A DNA stretch of 64,000 nucleotides, taken from NCBI GenBank assembly GCA_016865505.2, contig AP025252.1, positions 3,472,001-3,536,000 on the forward strand, read 5' to 3'. The notes beneath the pieces are model-generated. The model was not told the DNA's origin and searched no databases. It was given only the letters and a program-made list of their open reading frames with translations. A program made the translations under genes and the position numbers. Shown here in pieces: positions 25,236 through 33,426 of this stretch. Every line of letters begins with the position of its first letter. Position 1 is the first letter of the stretch. Source of the stretch: Bryobacterales bacterium F-183 (GTDB lineage: Bacteria; Acidobacteriota; Terriglobia; Bryobacterales; Bryobacteraceae).

Positions 25236-25391
25236 ATGCCAAGAATTTTGATCAAGCTCGTTTCCACCGCCGGGACCGGCCACTTCTACACGACGACCAA
25301 GAATCCGAAGTCGAAGGCAGAGAAGTTGCTGATTAAGAAATACGACCCGAAGGTCCGCAAACACGTGGACTACAAGGAAACAAAGATCTAA
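25236..25391 (+). CDS. rpmG: 50S ribosomal protein L33
   Basis: This 51-residue protein begins [20 protein letters not shown] and continues [18 protein letters not shown]. That is bacterial L33 in the cysteine-free form, since neither CxxC pair is present. The ATG is preceded by a GGAGG about ten bases upstream. It is the last gene of the ribosomal cluster and is followed by two stacked hairpins. Confidence 0.94.
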   Translation: MPRILIKLVSTAGTGHFYTTTKNPKSKAEKLLIKKYDPKVRKHVDYKETKI

Positions 25392-25399
25392 CGAACTCG

Positions 25400-25437
25400 G
25401 ACCCGGGATATCCACAAGGTATTCCGGGTCTCCTTTC
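25400..25437 (+). terminator. Terminator-like hairpin after rpmG
   Basis: Arms 25400-25410 (GACCCGGGATA) and 25420-25430 (TATTCCGGGTC) pair over eleven positions with one G-T, and TCCTTTC follows. It is the first of two hairpins behind the ribosomal cluster. Confidence 0.65.
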
Positions 25438-25460
25438 ATAGTTGCACCTCCTTTCGATAC

Positions 25461-25495
25461 GGCCGCCTTCCTGAGTGAAGGCGGCCATTTTCTTT
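25461..25495 (+). terminator. Hairpin with T-rich tail before hydrolase paralogue 1
   Basis: A perfect ten-base stem, GGCCGCCTTC (25461-25470) with GAAGGCGGCC (25477-25486), is followed by ATTTTCTTTCT. A near-copy lies before the second paralogue at 26566-26590, so the element seems to belong to a duplicated unit. It can terminate upstream transcription. Confidence 0.75.
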
Positions 25496-25546
25496 CTCCG
25501 GCCATCTTCAAAAAAGTTGCACGTTTCCGGCGGAGGCTACGCTTGT

Positions 25547-26521
25547 ATGTCTGGTACAGCACACGTGGCCGATAACTACAGAGCAAAGCTTGACGAGTTC
25601 TTTTCGCTCGTTCCGAAGACGGCAATGACCCAGCGGAACATGATCACCGGAACCGAGTACTACGGTGAGGTTGGATCCGGGAGTCCGGCGATTCCGCGAC
25701 CTTCGAAGAAAGACGGCGAGGAAAAGCTCAAGACATGGAAAGAGAACATTTCCAAGGGCATTGTGGACAATGAAAAGTTCACGACGCTCACGGGTTTGAC
25801 CCACACAAAGCTTGTAGAAAACTGGAAGGGCGGCGGCATCATGACCAGCTGCAACGCCTTTGTGATGAAGGTTGGTCAACACCTGGGCGTCAAAGGCTTG
25901 GGCGGCTTCAACGTCGAGAAGACGATGATCGACATGGGCAAGCGGCATTGCTGGGTGACGCCGGCCTCAGGGGATAAGCCGCAGTACGGCGATGTGTTCG
26001 AGACTCGTTCGGTTACGCCGGGCGCGGGCTATGAGAACCTTCACGTCGGCATTAGCCTGTATATCGAGGGCGAGGACTGGTGGACCATTGAAGGCGGACA
26101 GGGCGGGGCTGGAACCGGCTACGACCGCGTGGCGCGTGTCAAAAAGAAGTACAACACCAAGCACTTGCTGGGCTGGATTGACATGCGTCTGTTGGCCTCG
26201 GGGATGCCTGCGATGCCCGATTGGCTACAAGGTACGTGGATGATCTATGCGGGATCGAAGAACTATATCTACCACTTCAATCGCTACGGCGAAGTAACGC
26301 AAAAGGCATACCAGCCAGGCGGTTCTGGGGCGGAAGTGGTGCCAAATCTCGATACCGGTGTGATCCAAAGCATGGTGGGAGATACGTTCAAGATTCGTTG
26401 GAACGGCGAGGGCGGCATTGAGACCTTCACCTATGACCGGTGGAACAGCTTTCCCAGCTTGATGGAGCGCATGAACGGTAGCGCCGCCGACGGAACGGCG
26501 CTTAAGGGTGTACGCCTGTAG
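25547..26521 (+). CDS. NlpC/P60-like cysteine hydrolase, paralogue 1
   Basis: This 324-residue protein shows a papain-like layout in the order seen in NlpC/P60 enzymes: Cys102 in TSCNAFV, a GDVFE strand (148-152) and His166 in LHVGISLY, then WWTIEGGQGG. NlpC/P60 enzymes cut peptidoglycan peptides or other amides. The C-terminal third (about 225-324) is a separate beta-rich domain containing YIYHFNRYGEVTQKAYQP. There is no signal peptide. I assign the fold from motif order only; substrate is unknown. The ATG at 25547 has CGGAGG nine bases upstream; the open frame extends further up but runs through the hairpin. A close paralogue follows. Confidence 0.65.
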   Translation: MSGTAHVADNYRAKLDEFFSLVPKTAMTQRNMITGTEYYGEVGSGSPAIPRPSKKDGEEKLKTWKENISKGIVDNEKFTTLTGLTHTKLVENWKGGGIMTSCNAFVMKVGQHLGVKGLGGFNVEKTMIDMGKRHCWVTPASGDKPQYGDVFETRSVTPGAGYENLHVGISLYIEGEDWWTIEGGQGGAGTGYDRVARVKKKYNTKHLLGWIDMRLLASGMPAMPDWLQGTWMIYAGSKNYIYHFNRYGEVTQKAYQPGGSGAEVVPNLDTGVIQSMVGDTFKIRWNGEGGIETFTYDRWNSFPSLMERMNGSAADGTALKGVRL

Positions 26522-26565
26522 CAGCGTTCGTAGAGTACGCAATCCGTCACAACGTCCTGCGATGA

Positions 26566-26600
26566 GGCCGTCTTCCTAGTGAAGGCGGCCATTTTCTTTT
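26566..26600 (+). terminator. Hairpin with T-rich tail before hydrolase paralogue 2
   Basis: Arms 26566-26575 (GGCCGTCTTC) and 26581-26590 (GAAGGCGGCC) form a ten-base stem with one G-T pair, followed by ATTTTCTTTT. Stem and tail almost match the hairpin before paralogue 1, although the flanking sequence has diverged. It can terminate transcription of paralogue 1. Confidence 0.75.
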
Positions 26601-26669
26601 GCACCACATTTCGGTAGCAGTTTGGTCACGCACTTCCGCTTATATGGGGGAAAGAAGACCAAAAGTAAA

Positions 26670-27635
26670 ATGCCTGACGAACTCCAAACGAAACTTGATG
26701 CGCTTATCTCCGTTGTCCCGAAGACCGGGATGACGCAACGCAACAACAAAACGGGAGCGGAATACTACGGCGAGGTACCGTCCGCGACCAAGAATACCTT
26801 CAGCCGGCCGCCTGCGTCGGATCAGAAGGGCCGAGACAAATGGCTCGAGGATGTGAAGAAGCCCTTCACCGAAAATCCGAAGTTTCATGATCTCACCGGC
26901 CTGACGCACACGGAGTTGCTCAAGAACTGGGTAGACGGCGGTATCAAGACCAGTTGCAATGGCTTTGTTGGCACCATCGCCGGAAAGCTTGGGCTCCCCG
27001 GGATGGGGTCTTTCGGACTCCAGAAGTTGCTGGAGGCCAAGGGAAAGGGGCATTGCTGGGTGACGCCGGCCTCCGGCGAAAAGCCGCAGTACGGCGATCT
27101 GTTTGAGACAAACTCGCGCACCCCCGGCAATGATTTTGACAACCTTCACGTCGGCATCAGTCTGTACGTAGATGGCGAAGATTGGTGGACGATTGAGGGG
27201 GGCCAAGGTGGACCTTTCCTGGGCTATGATCGCGTCGCCAGGGTGAAGAAAAAGTACAACACTGAGCACCTGTTGGGCTGGGTTGATATGCGGATGCTCC
27301 TTGCAGGCACTCCGGCGATACCAAGCTGGGTGCCTGGCACCTGGACGGTTCACGGCCCGAAGCAACAATACATCTACTACTTCAATCGCACCGGGGGTGT
27401 GGCGCAAAAGGCCTATCGCCCGCAGCACGGAAAGGAAGCCGCGACGCCGAGCCTCGATACGGGGTCGATTATCAGCACACTGGGCGATACGGTCAAGGTG
27501 CGCTGGAACTGCGAGGGAGGGATTGAAACCTTCACGTATGACCGCTCGGGAACGATGCCCTTCGTCTTTGCACGGATGTCGGGCAAGGCAGCCGATGGCA
27601 CCGATTTGAGCGCCGTTCAGGGGTGGCTGGATTAG
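26670..27635 (+). CDS. NlpC/P60-like cysteine hydrolase, paralogue 2
   Basis: This 321-residue protein is a close paralogue of the upstream gene. Shared blocks include PKTGMTQRN, EYYGEV, LTGLTHTELLKNW, HCWVTPASGEKPQYGDLFE, LHVGISLYVDGEDWWTIEGG and GYDRVARVKKKYN. The proposed catalytic Cys is Cys96 (TSCNGFV) and the His is His160, with the GDLFE strand at 142-146. The C-terminal beta domain is also kept. The ATG at 26670 is chosen because the upstream in-frame part differs from paralogue 1; the ribosome-binding site is not well placed. A ceramidase-like gene follows after 16 bases. Confidence 0.65.
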   Translation: MPDELQTKLDALISVVPKTGMTQRNNKTGAEYYGEVPSATKNTFSRPPASDQKGRDKWLEDVKKPFTENPKFHDLTGLTHTELLKNWVDGGIKTSCNGFVGTIAGKLGLPGMGSFGLQKLLEAKGKGHCWVTPASGEKPQYGDLFETNSRTPGNDFDNLHVGISLYVDGEDWWTIEGGQGGPFLGYDRVARVKKKYNTEHLLGWVDMRMLLAGTPAIPSWVPGTWTVHGPKQQYIYYFNRTGGVAQKAYRPQHGKEAATPSLDTGSIISTLGDTVKVRWNCEGGIETFTYDRSGTMPFVFARMSGKAADGTDLSAVQGWLD

Positions 27636-27651
27636 TAGAGAATGGAGGATC

Positions 27652-28983
27652 ATGCTCGGAGTGATCTTCCTCAGTGCCGCCATGCAGGCTGCGGGTCTTC
27701 AGGTAGGCGCGGGCGCCGTCGACATCACGCCACCTTCCGGTGTCCCGATGGCCGGCTACTATTCCATCCGCTATAACCAGGGCACGCATGATCCGCTTAT
27801 GGCCAAGGCTTTGGTCTTTGAGAAAGACGGCGCCAAGGCTGCGGTAGTGGCGCTGGACTTGATCCACATTCCAGCACCGATGGTGGAGAAGGCGCGGGTG
27901 ATGATCGACGGCTTGACGTCAGTTCCTGCGGCGCATGTGATGATCAGCGCGACCCACAGCCATACGGGTCCTGAGATGGGGTCGCGGCTGCGCAACGTGG
28001 ATCCGGCGGCGATGAAGAAGCTGGAGACATGGGCTGCTCAGTTGCCGAACCGGATTGCGCAGGCCGTACGGCAGGCGGAAACCAATCTTGCACCGATGGA
28101 GCCCAACGCCGCGATCGCGATGGAGGATTCCGTCAGCTTTATCCGGCGTTTTCGGATGACGGATGGGAGCGTTGCCTGGAATCCGGGCAAGATGAATCCG
28201 AAGATCGCGGCGCCGATTGGTACTATCGATCCCCGGGTGACGTCGCTCTTCTTTGGGCAGGCGGCGACGTACGTGAACTTTGCGAATCACCTGGACACGG
28301 TAAGCGGGCTGGCGTACTCGGCGGACTACGCGGGTGCGCTGTCTCGCGTGGTGGATTCGGCTCGCGAGGCCGGGCACATTACGCTGTTCACCTTGGGATG
28401 CGCGGGCAACATCAATCACATTGACGTGAAGCGGGCGGAACCGCAGCGGGGTCCGGCAGAGGCTGGGCGGATTGGTGCGATTCTGGCTGGAGCTGTGTTG
28501 AAGTCCCAACGGGAGGCGAAGGCGATGCCTGTCAGCGGGCCGTTGCGGACGCGGCGCGAAACGGTGGCGCTGGAACTGGCTCCGCTGGCGGCGACCGATG
28601 TCGCTGAGGCGCGAGACATTGTCGCGCGGTACGGTACAGCGCAGGCGAGTCCTTTCTATGACCAAGTGAAGGCGTTCCGCGTGCTCGATCTTGAGGCTCG
28701 GAATGGCAAGCCCTTGGACGCTGAGGTACAGGTGATCACCTTGGGGCGGGAGATCGCGTTTGTCGGGTTACCTGGGGAAATTTTTGTGGACTTGGGCAAG
28801 CAGATCAAGGCGAAGTCACCGTACCCGATGACGATTGTCGTGTCGCTGGCGAATGGGGCTTTGGGGTACATTCCGGATCGGCCTGCGTATGCGGAAGGTG
28901 CGTACGAAGTGGTGAGCAGCCGGGTGCGTGAGGGGAGCGGCGAAAAGCTGGTGGACGCGGCATTGCGGCTGTTGGCGAATTAG
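27652..28983 (+). CDS. Secreted neutral ceramidase-like protein
   Basis: This 443-residue protein begins with a hydrophobic leader (MLGVIFLSAAMQAAG). It matches the N-terminal catalytic domain of neutral/alkaline non-lysosomal ceramidase: VGAGAVDITPPSGVPMAGY, then SATHSHTGPEMG, which carries the zinc-binding histidines, and later NFANHLDTVSG. Full-length ceramidases are longer and have a C-terminal immunoglobulin-like domain, missing here. Many bacterial single-domain homologues are of unknown specificity, so ceramide as substrate is not established. Its stop overlaps the convergent gene by four bases. Confidence 0.8.
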   Translation: MLGVIFLSAAMQAAGLQVGAGAVDITPPSGVPMAGYYSIRYNQGTHDPLMAKALVFEKDGAKAAVVALDLIHIPAPMVEKARVMIDGLTSVPAAHVMISATHSHTGPEMGSRLRNVDPAAMKKLETWAAQLPNRIAQAVRQAETNLAPMEPNAAIAMEDSVSFIRRFRMTDGSVAWNPGKMNPKIAAPIGTIDPRVTSLFFGQAATYVNFANHLDTVSGLAYSADYAGALSRVVDSAREAGHITLFTLGCAGNINHIDVKRAEPQRGPAEAGRIGAILAGAVLKSQREAKAMPVSGPLRTRRETVALELAPLAATDVAEARDIVARYGTAQASPFYDQVKAFRVLDLEARNGKPLDAEVQVITLGREIAFVGLPGEIFVDLGKQIKAKSPYPMTIVVSLANGALGYIPDRPAYAEGAYEVVSSRVREGSGEKLVDAALRLLAN

Positions 28984-30554
28984 CGCCGCTGCTGGGCGCG
29001 AACCTCGACGGTCTTGACGTCGCGGGCTTCCAGGCGGAGTTCGACGCCTTCGGCAAGCGCGCGTGCCGCTACGCTGTCGTCGCGGCGCTGCGAGTCCGGC
29101 AGGCCCAGCAGGGCCACGATCCGGTAGCGGCCCTCCCTCAACCCTGTTTCGAAGGTGTATGTGCCATCCTGGTCGGACTGCGCTGACAAATGTGGCGATC
29201 CGTCGCGTCCCAGAAAGACCGTCGCGTCTGGTTGCGGCGTACCTTTCTCGTCGACGACCCGCCCTGAGACAGTCGCTCCGGCGGTGCTGAGTTCGATGCG
29301 TAACTCGGATTGTCCGGCCTGCAGCGCGCGGCCGGCGACGTCGCGGCCATCCTGCGTCGCCTGCTCTACGAGGTGGCCGGGAGGAAGCCCTTCGAGTTTC
29401 CAGCCGTAGGAACCAACATAGACTCCCGGAAGGTCGAACGTCCCATCCGGCGCGACTTTGGCGTACAGCGCTTCGCCAGGCAGGGCCGGGCGGTTTTCGC
29501 GAGTCAGGCGGATGGACATCCCGTCCGGCCACTTGCGGTCTTGCGAACTGCCGCGCTCCCTGGGTACAACCGTACCTCGCAGGGTAGCTTTGGGACTGAG
29601 CGTCACCACGTTCAAGGTTACGTCACGCTTCGGGATCGCCACCGCCTGGCCGGAGTAGCCGCGGCCTTCGATTGGGTCCTTCTGGAATCCGATGAGATGC
29701 AGGCGATAGTCTCCCGCTGCCAGGCCGCAGATGCGATTCGGCGTGGCGGGGGAGAGCGCCGAGTTGACGACGGTGGGTCCATCGACGCCGATCCATTCGT
29801 TGAGCATCGCGCGGAGTTCGAACGCACGGCTGCCGGAAGCCGCCGGGCCAGTTTCCGGGGTGAACTGGACGCAGTAGGTGGCCTCGCGCTGAATGGCGAG
29901 GTCGACACCCGCGTGAACCTGCCCGGACGTGACGGCGACGCGGCGCGCGGCGGCGATGTCGCGGGTGCCCGGTGCGAAAGTGACGGGTGGATAGGCGTCC
30001 GGTTTGGCGGGTGGTTTGCCTCCATCGGGGGGAGAGACGGGAAGCGGGGTGGCCACGAAAGGCGTCATGGCGACCAGATAGGTGCCTTCGGAGAGATTCG
30101 GGATGTGGTATTTGCCATCCTCGGAGGTGCGGGCGCCTCCGCGCGGGACAACCCGGACCTCGCCGTCCTGCATGGCTTGCGAATAGGCGACCACGGTAAG
30201 GCCGCGCACCTGCCGCCCATCACGGTCGATCACGCGACCCTCGATCGATCCGCCGGCCCGCAAGCGGAAGTCGATCTTCTCCAGCTTCTGCCCGTTCAGG
30301 AGCCGGACGGTCTTCGAACCCGGTTCGGCGATGTCGTCTGTCTTGGCGACGGAGATGGAGTACTGTCCGGGAAGGTCGCCACGGAAGCGGTAGCAACCTC
30401 GCCCGTCTGTTTTGGTGGCCGGAAGGTTTGCGGGACCGGAGATGGTGACGTACAGATTCTTGAGCGGTCCGGAATCGCCCACAACGCAGCCTTGTAGTTC
30501 CCATGCGGGGGCGGGTTGCAAGGCGAGGAGTAACGAATACAAAAGAATGCTCAT
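28980..30554 (-). CDS. Secreted carboxypeptidase-regulatory-domain protein 1
   Basis: This 524-residue protein has a signal peptide (MSILLYSLLLALQPAPA) and several copies of the carboxypeptidase regulatory-like (Cna-B/transthyretin-like) beta-sandwich. They are recognisable by repeats such as GRGCYRFRGDLPGQYSISV, DGKYHIPNLSEGTYLVAM, DGTFDLPGVYVGSYGW and DGTYTFETGLREGRYRI. No enzyme domain is visible. Such proteins probably act at the cell surface, in adhesion or polymer binding. It follows and overlaps the related upstream gene by four bases. Confidence 0.78.
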   Translation of the reverse strand: MSILLYSLLLALQPAPAWELQGCVVGDSGPLKNLYVTISGPANLPATKTDGRGCYRFRGDLPGQYSISVAKTDDIAEPGSKTVRLLNGQKLEKIDFRLRAGGSIEGRVIDRDGRQVRGLTVVAYSQAMQDGEVRVVPRGGARTSEDGKYHIPNLSEGTYLVAMTPFVATPLPVSPPDGGKPPAKPDAYPPVTFAPGTRDIAAARRVAVTSGQVHAGVDLAIQREATYCVQFTPETGPAASGSRAFELRAMLNEWIGVDGPTVVNSALSPATPNRICGLAAGDYRLHLIGFQKDPIEGRGYSGQAVAIPKRDVTLNVVTLSPKATLRGTVVPRERGSSQDRKWPDGMSIRLTRENRPALPGEALYAKVAPDGTFDLPGVYVGSYGWKLEGLPPGHLVEQATQDGRDVAGRALQAGQSELRIELSTAGATVSGRVVDEKGTPQPDATVFLGRDGSPHLSAQSDQDGTYTFETGLREGRYRIVALLGLPDSQRRDDSVAARALAEGVELRLEARDVKTVEVRAQQRR

Positions 30555-31894
30555 TGGTTCTCCGTTGGACCGATGGTGACGCGTTTTTCGGAGCGCCGGT
30601 TGGCATGGTCGAACTCGACCATGCGATAGTTGCCGTTGGCGAGGTTCCGGAAGCGATAGGTTGCTCCTGGTGCGAGTTCGGTTGCCTCGGATAGGTCAAG
30701 GTCTGCGGTTCCTTCGCGGATCAAGACGGCTCGTATGGCCTCATCGCCGGCTTGTACCACCACTTCGCCTGTGCCCGGTCGCAACTCCAACGCGAGCGTC
30801 GCTTCCGTCTCCACGGTGGAAGGGCGCGCCGCGAGGTGGCAGTGGAGATCCTCTGCGATCGGGTGGACCCGGTAGCGCCCGGTGGGAAGATGCTCGATTC
30901 TGGACTGGTCCGGTCGAACCGGAGGGAACCACTGCTCCGGCCACGGATGCTGTTCCGGCTGCAGCCTGATGGTTGCGGGAACTCCCGCGCAGGCTTTCAC
31001 GAGGCTTACCTCAAGTGACGCGGGCGCATGCAGTGGGATCACGGCTCGCAGATCGGACATCTCGCGATGGTCCACACGCTGTGCGCCGTACCAGGTGCGA
31101 GGCGAGTTCGGAAAGCGGGACATGTCGCTTTCGGGTATTGGACCCCAGGCCAGCAACATGTAGCCGCCGGTTGGCAGGTCTGGCAGTTCGAACCCTCCGC
31201 CGTCGTTGGCGAAGACCGAGAGGACCGGTTCGGACGCTCCGTCCGGGATGGCCATCACTGCCGCCCCTCGCCCGTTCCATTCACCGGGGTAACCGGTGAG
31301 CGCGACCTCGCCTTTTAGCGTGTAGCGGGTTCTGGAACTTGCTAGCGTCAGGTCGATGCCGTCCAGGGCGGACCCAGGCTCCAGGCGGATCGAGCGAGGA
31401 CGGTCCGCGGCGCGAGGGTACAAAAGTGCCGTCCCATGGCCTTCCGGGTGGGTCTCCTGCGACTGTCCTTCCACCACGTAAGCGCCTGGTTTGAGGCCAT
31501 CGATCTGGTAGGCGCCGGAAGCTCCGGTGACCGCAAAGTCCGTCGGGAGGCCGTATTCGTCCCGCAGGCGGACCCGAATGCCCGAGAGCGGCTGTCCATT
31601 CCCGCTGCGCGCAACGCCGCGTACCGAGGACGACCGTTGGAGGTAGACCTGCTTCTGAGTGGACCGCACCCTGGTGGCGACGTAGGCAGCGGCTTCTAGT
31701 GATATGTAACCGTCCGGAGGGATTCGACTGGACGGGAGTTCGACGATTCCCGAGGGTTTGCATTCCGCTTGGAGGTCGCCGACGGTGGCGGTGCAACTGG
31801 AAAGCGGTACGCCGGATTGGAGGTCATAGACGCGCAGCACGAACGGGTCCTGCAGGAGATAGATTGCCGGAAGGAGCAGGAGCGCTGGGAGCAT
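30551..31894 (-). CDS. Secreted carboxypeptidase-regulatory-domain protein 2
   Basis: This 447-residue protein has a leader (MLPALLLLPAIYLL) and the same kind of regulatory beta-sandwich repeats (ASGAYQIDGLKPGAYVVEG, DGGGFELPDLPTGGYMLLA, LANGNYRMVEFD). It is the first gene of a two-gene minus-strand unit; the downstream paralogue begins inside its stop codon. No catalytic motif is visible. The pair resembles the N-terminal domain of the giant receptors elsewhere in the window, but without the barrel. Confidence 0.76.
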   Translation of the reverse strand: MLPALLLLPAIYLLQDPFVLRVYDLQSGVPLSSCTATVGDLQAECKPSGIVELPSSRIPPDGYISLEAAAYVATRVRSTQKQVYLQRSSSVRGVARSGNGQPLSGIRVRLRDEYGLPTDFAVTGASGAYQIDGLKPGAYVVEGQSQETHPEGHGTALLYPRAADRPRSIRLEPGSALDGIDLTLASSRTRYTLKGEVALTGYPGEWNGRGAAVMAIPDGASEPVLSVFANDGGGFELPDLPTGGYMLLAWGPIPESDMSRFPNSPRTWYGAQRVDHREMSDLRAVIPLHAPASLEVSLVKACAGVPATIRLQPEQHPWPEQWFPPVRPDQSRIEHLPTGRYRVHPIAEDLHCHLAARPSTVETEATLALELRPGTGEVVVQAGDEAIRAVLIREGTADLDLSEATELAPGATYRFRNLANGNYRMVEFDHANRRSEKRVTIGPTENQ

Positions 31895-32010
31895 CGGTTA
31901 CACAGACCCGGATGTCCAGAAGTATATAGGAGTTCATCTACGGTGCTTGCCTTCGTAAGGTGGCTTGCGTAGCTCCGTTCTAAAGTATTCCCCCGTGTAC
32001 CAGGGAGGGA

Positions 32011-33411
32011 ATGGACCGATTGTGCCTTTCCCCAAAAGCCTGCAAGCTGTATGCAGTGAACTCCTCTGCGCTTGATAACCTGGCCAGTTCCTTGCTGGCC
32101 GCGACGGCTAAGGGCCCTGAGTCCAAGGCTACGCCACCTGTTCCGGAATCGATTGCCGACACCGGTGTGTCGAGCGCGCTGATCGAACAGATCGTCCTGA
32201 AGATCCTATACTTCCGCGGGGAAATGGTGGGAAAGGATCTTGCGGAGGCTCTGGGCGTCAAGTACAGCGTGATCGAGGCGCTGATGGACGGCTTGAAGTG
32301 GCAGCATCTGGTGGCGGTGAAGAAGTCGCTGGGCATGGGGTCGGCGTCGGCGATCTTTATGCTGTCGGAGTCCGGGCGTAACGCGGCGCGGGAATATCTC
32401 AATACCAATCAGTATGCCGGCGTGATTCCGGTGCCCCTGCGGCAATACACCGAGATGGTGAAGAAGCAGAAGCAGGCGCCGAACTGGATCACGATGGAAA
32501 AGCTGCGCCGCGCCTATCAGCACATGGTGGTGACGCAGGATGTGCTGGGCAAAATTGGTCCGGCGGTGAACTCGGGCAAATCGTTCCTGCTGTACGGGGA
32601 GCCTGGCAACGGTAAGACGGCGCTGGCGGAAGCGCTGGGCACGATGAACAAAGAGACCGTGTACATTCCGTACGCGATTGAGTGCCAGGGCAACATCATC
32701 CAGATGTACGACCCGATTTACCACCATCCAGAGAAAAAGAAAGACGTTGAGTCGATCTTTGTGTCGCAGGATGCGCAGTACGATCAGCGGTGGTTCAGCG
32801 CGCCGCGGCCGTTCATCACGTCGGGCGGTGAATTGACGCTCGAAATGCTCGATCTTAGCTACAACGAGAGCTCGAAGATTTATGAAGCTCCGTTTCAGCT
32901 GAAGGCCAACAACGGCATCTACCTGATCGACGACTTTGGCCGTCAACGCGCGACCCCTGCCGAGGTATTGAACCGGTGGATCGTCCCGATGGAACGGCAA
33001 GTAGACTTTTTGAGCTTCCGCACGGGCGGCAAGATGCTGATTCCGTTTGAGGCGTTCCTGATCTTTTCCACCAACCTGCGGCCGGAAAAGCTTGGCGACG
33101 AAGCGTTCCTTCGCCGTATTCAGTACAAGATGCTGGTGAAGAGTCCGGATACGGACGAGTTCCGGGATATCTTTGTGCGGTTCTGCCAGTCCAAGCGGTT
33201 GGCGTTTGATAGCTCGGTGGTGGATCACCTCATCGACGAGCATTACCGGCCTGCGGGCAAGCCGTTCCGCCGGTGCCAGCCTCGCGATATCGTTTCGCAC
33301 GCGATCGACCTCATCAACTTTGAGAATCGCGAATGGAAGCTGACCCGGGAGATTCTGGATGAATCCTTCCATTCGTGCTTTGTCAAAGAAGCCGAGTTCG
33401 ATCAAATGTAA
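32011..33411 (+). CDS. AAA ATPase with N-terminal helical/winged-helix region
   Basis: This 466-residue protein has a helical N-terminal part (about 55-130, with LAEALGVKYSVIEALMDGLKWQHLV, resembling a winged helix) and an AAA ATPase core. Walker A GEPGNGKT is at 196-203, Walker B YLIDDFG near 304-310 and a sensor-like LIFSTNLRPEKL near 346-357. The C-terminal helices include RCQPRDIVSHAIDLINFEN. I do not know its target. No partner gene (kinase, integrase or MoxR-type VWA protein) lies next to it. The ATG at 32011 has GGGAGGGA directly before it, an unusually tight spacing; an in-frame GTG at 32056 is an alternative. Confidence 0.75.
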   Translation: MDRLCLSPKACKLYAVNSSALDNLASSLLAATAKGPESKATPPVPESIADTGVSSALIEQIVLKILYFRGEMVGKDLAEALGVKYSVIEALMDGLKWQHLVAVKKSLGMGSASAIFMLSESGRNAAREYLNTNQYAGVIPVPLRQYTEMVKKQKQAPNWITMEKLRRAYQHMVVTQDVLGKIGPAVNSGKSFLLYGEPGNGKTALAEALGTMNKETVYIPYAIECQGNIIQMYDPIYHHPEKKKDVESIFVSQDAQYDQRWFSAPRPFITSGGELTLEMLDLSYNESSKIYEAPFQLKANNGIYLIDDFGRQRATPAEVLNRWIVPMERQVDFLSFRTGGKMLIPFEAFLIFSTNLRPEKLGDEAFLRRIQYKMLVKSPDTDEFRDIFVRFCQSKRLAFDSSVVDHLIDEHYRPAGKPFRRCQPRDIVSHAIDLINFENREWKLTREILDESFHSCFVKEAEFDQM

Positions 33412-33426
33412 TACTGGGAGCAGAAT

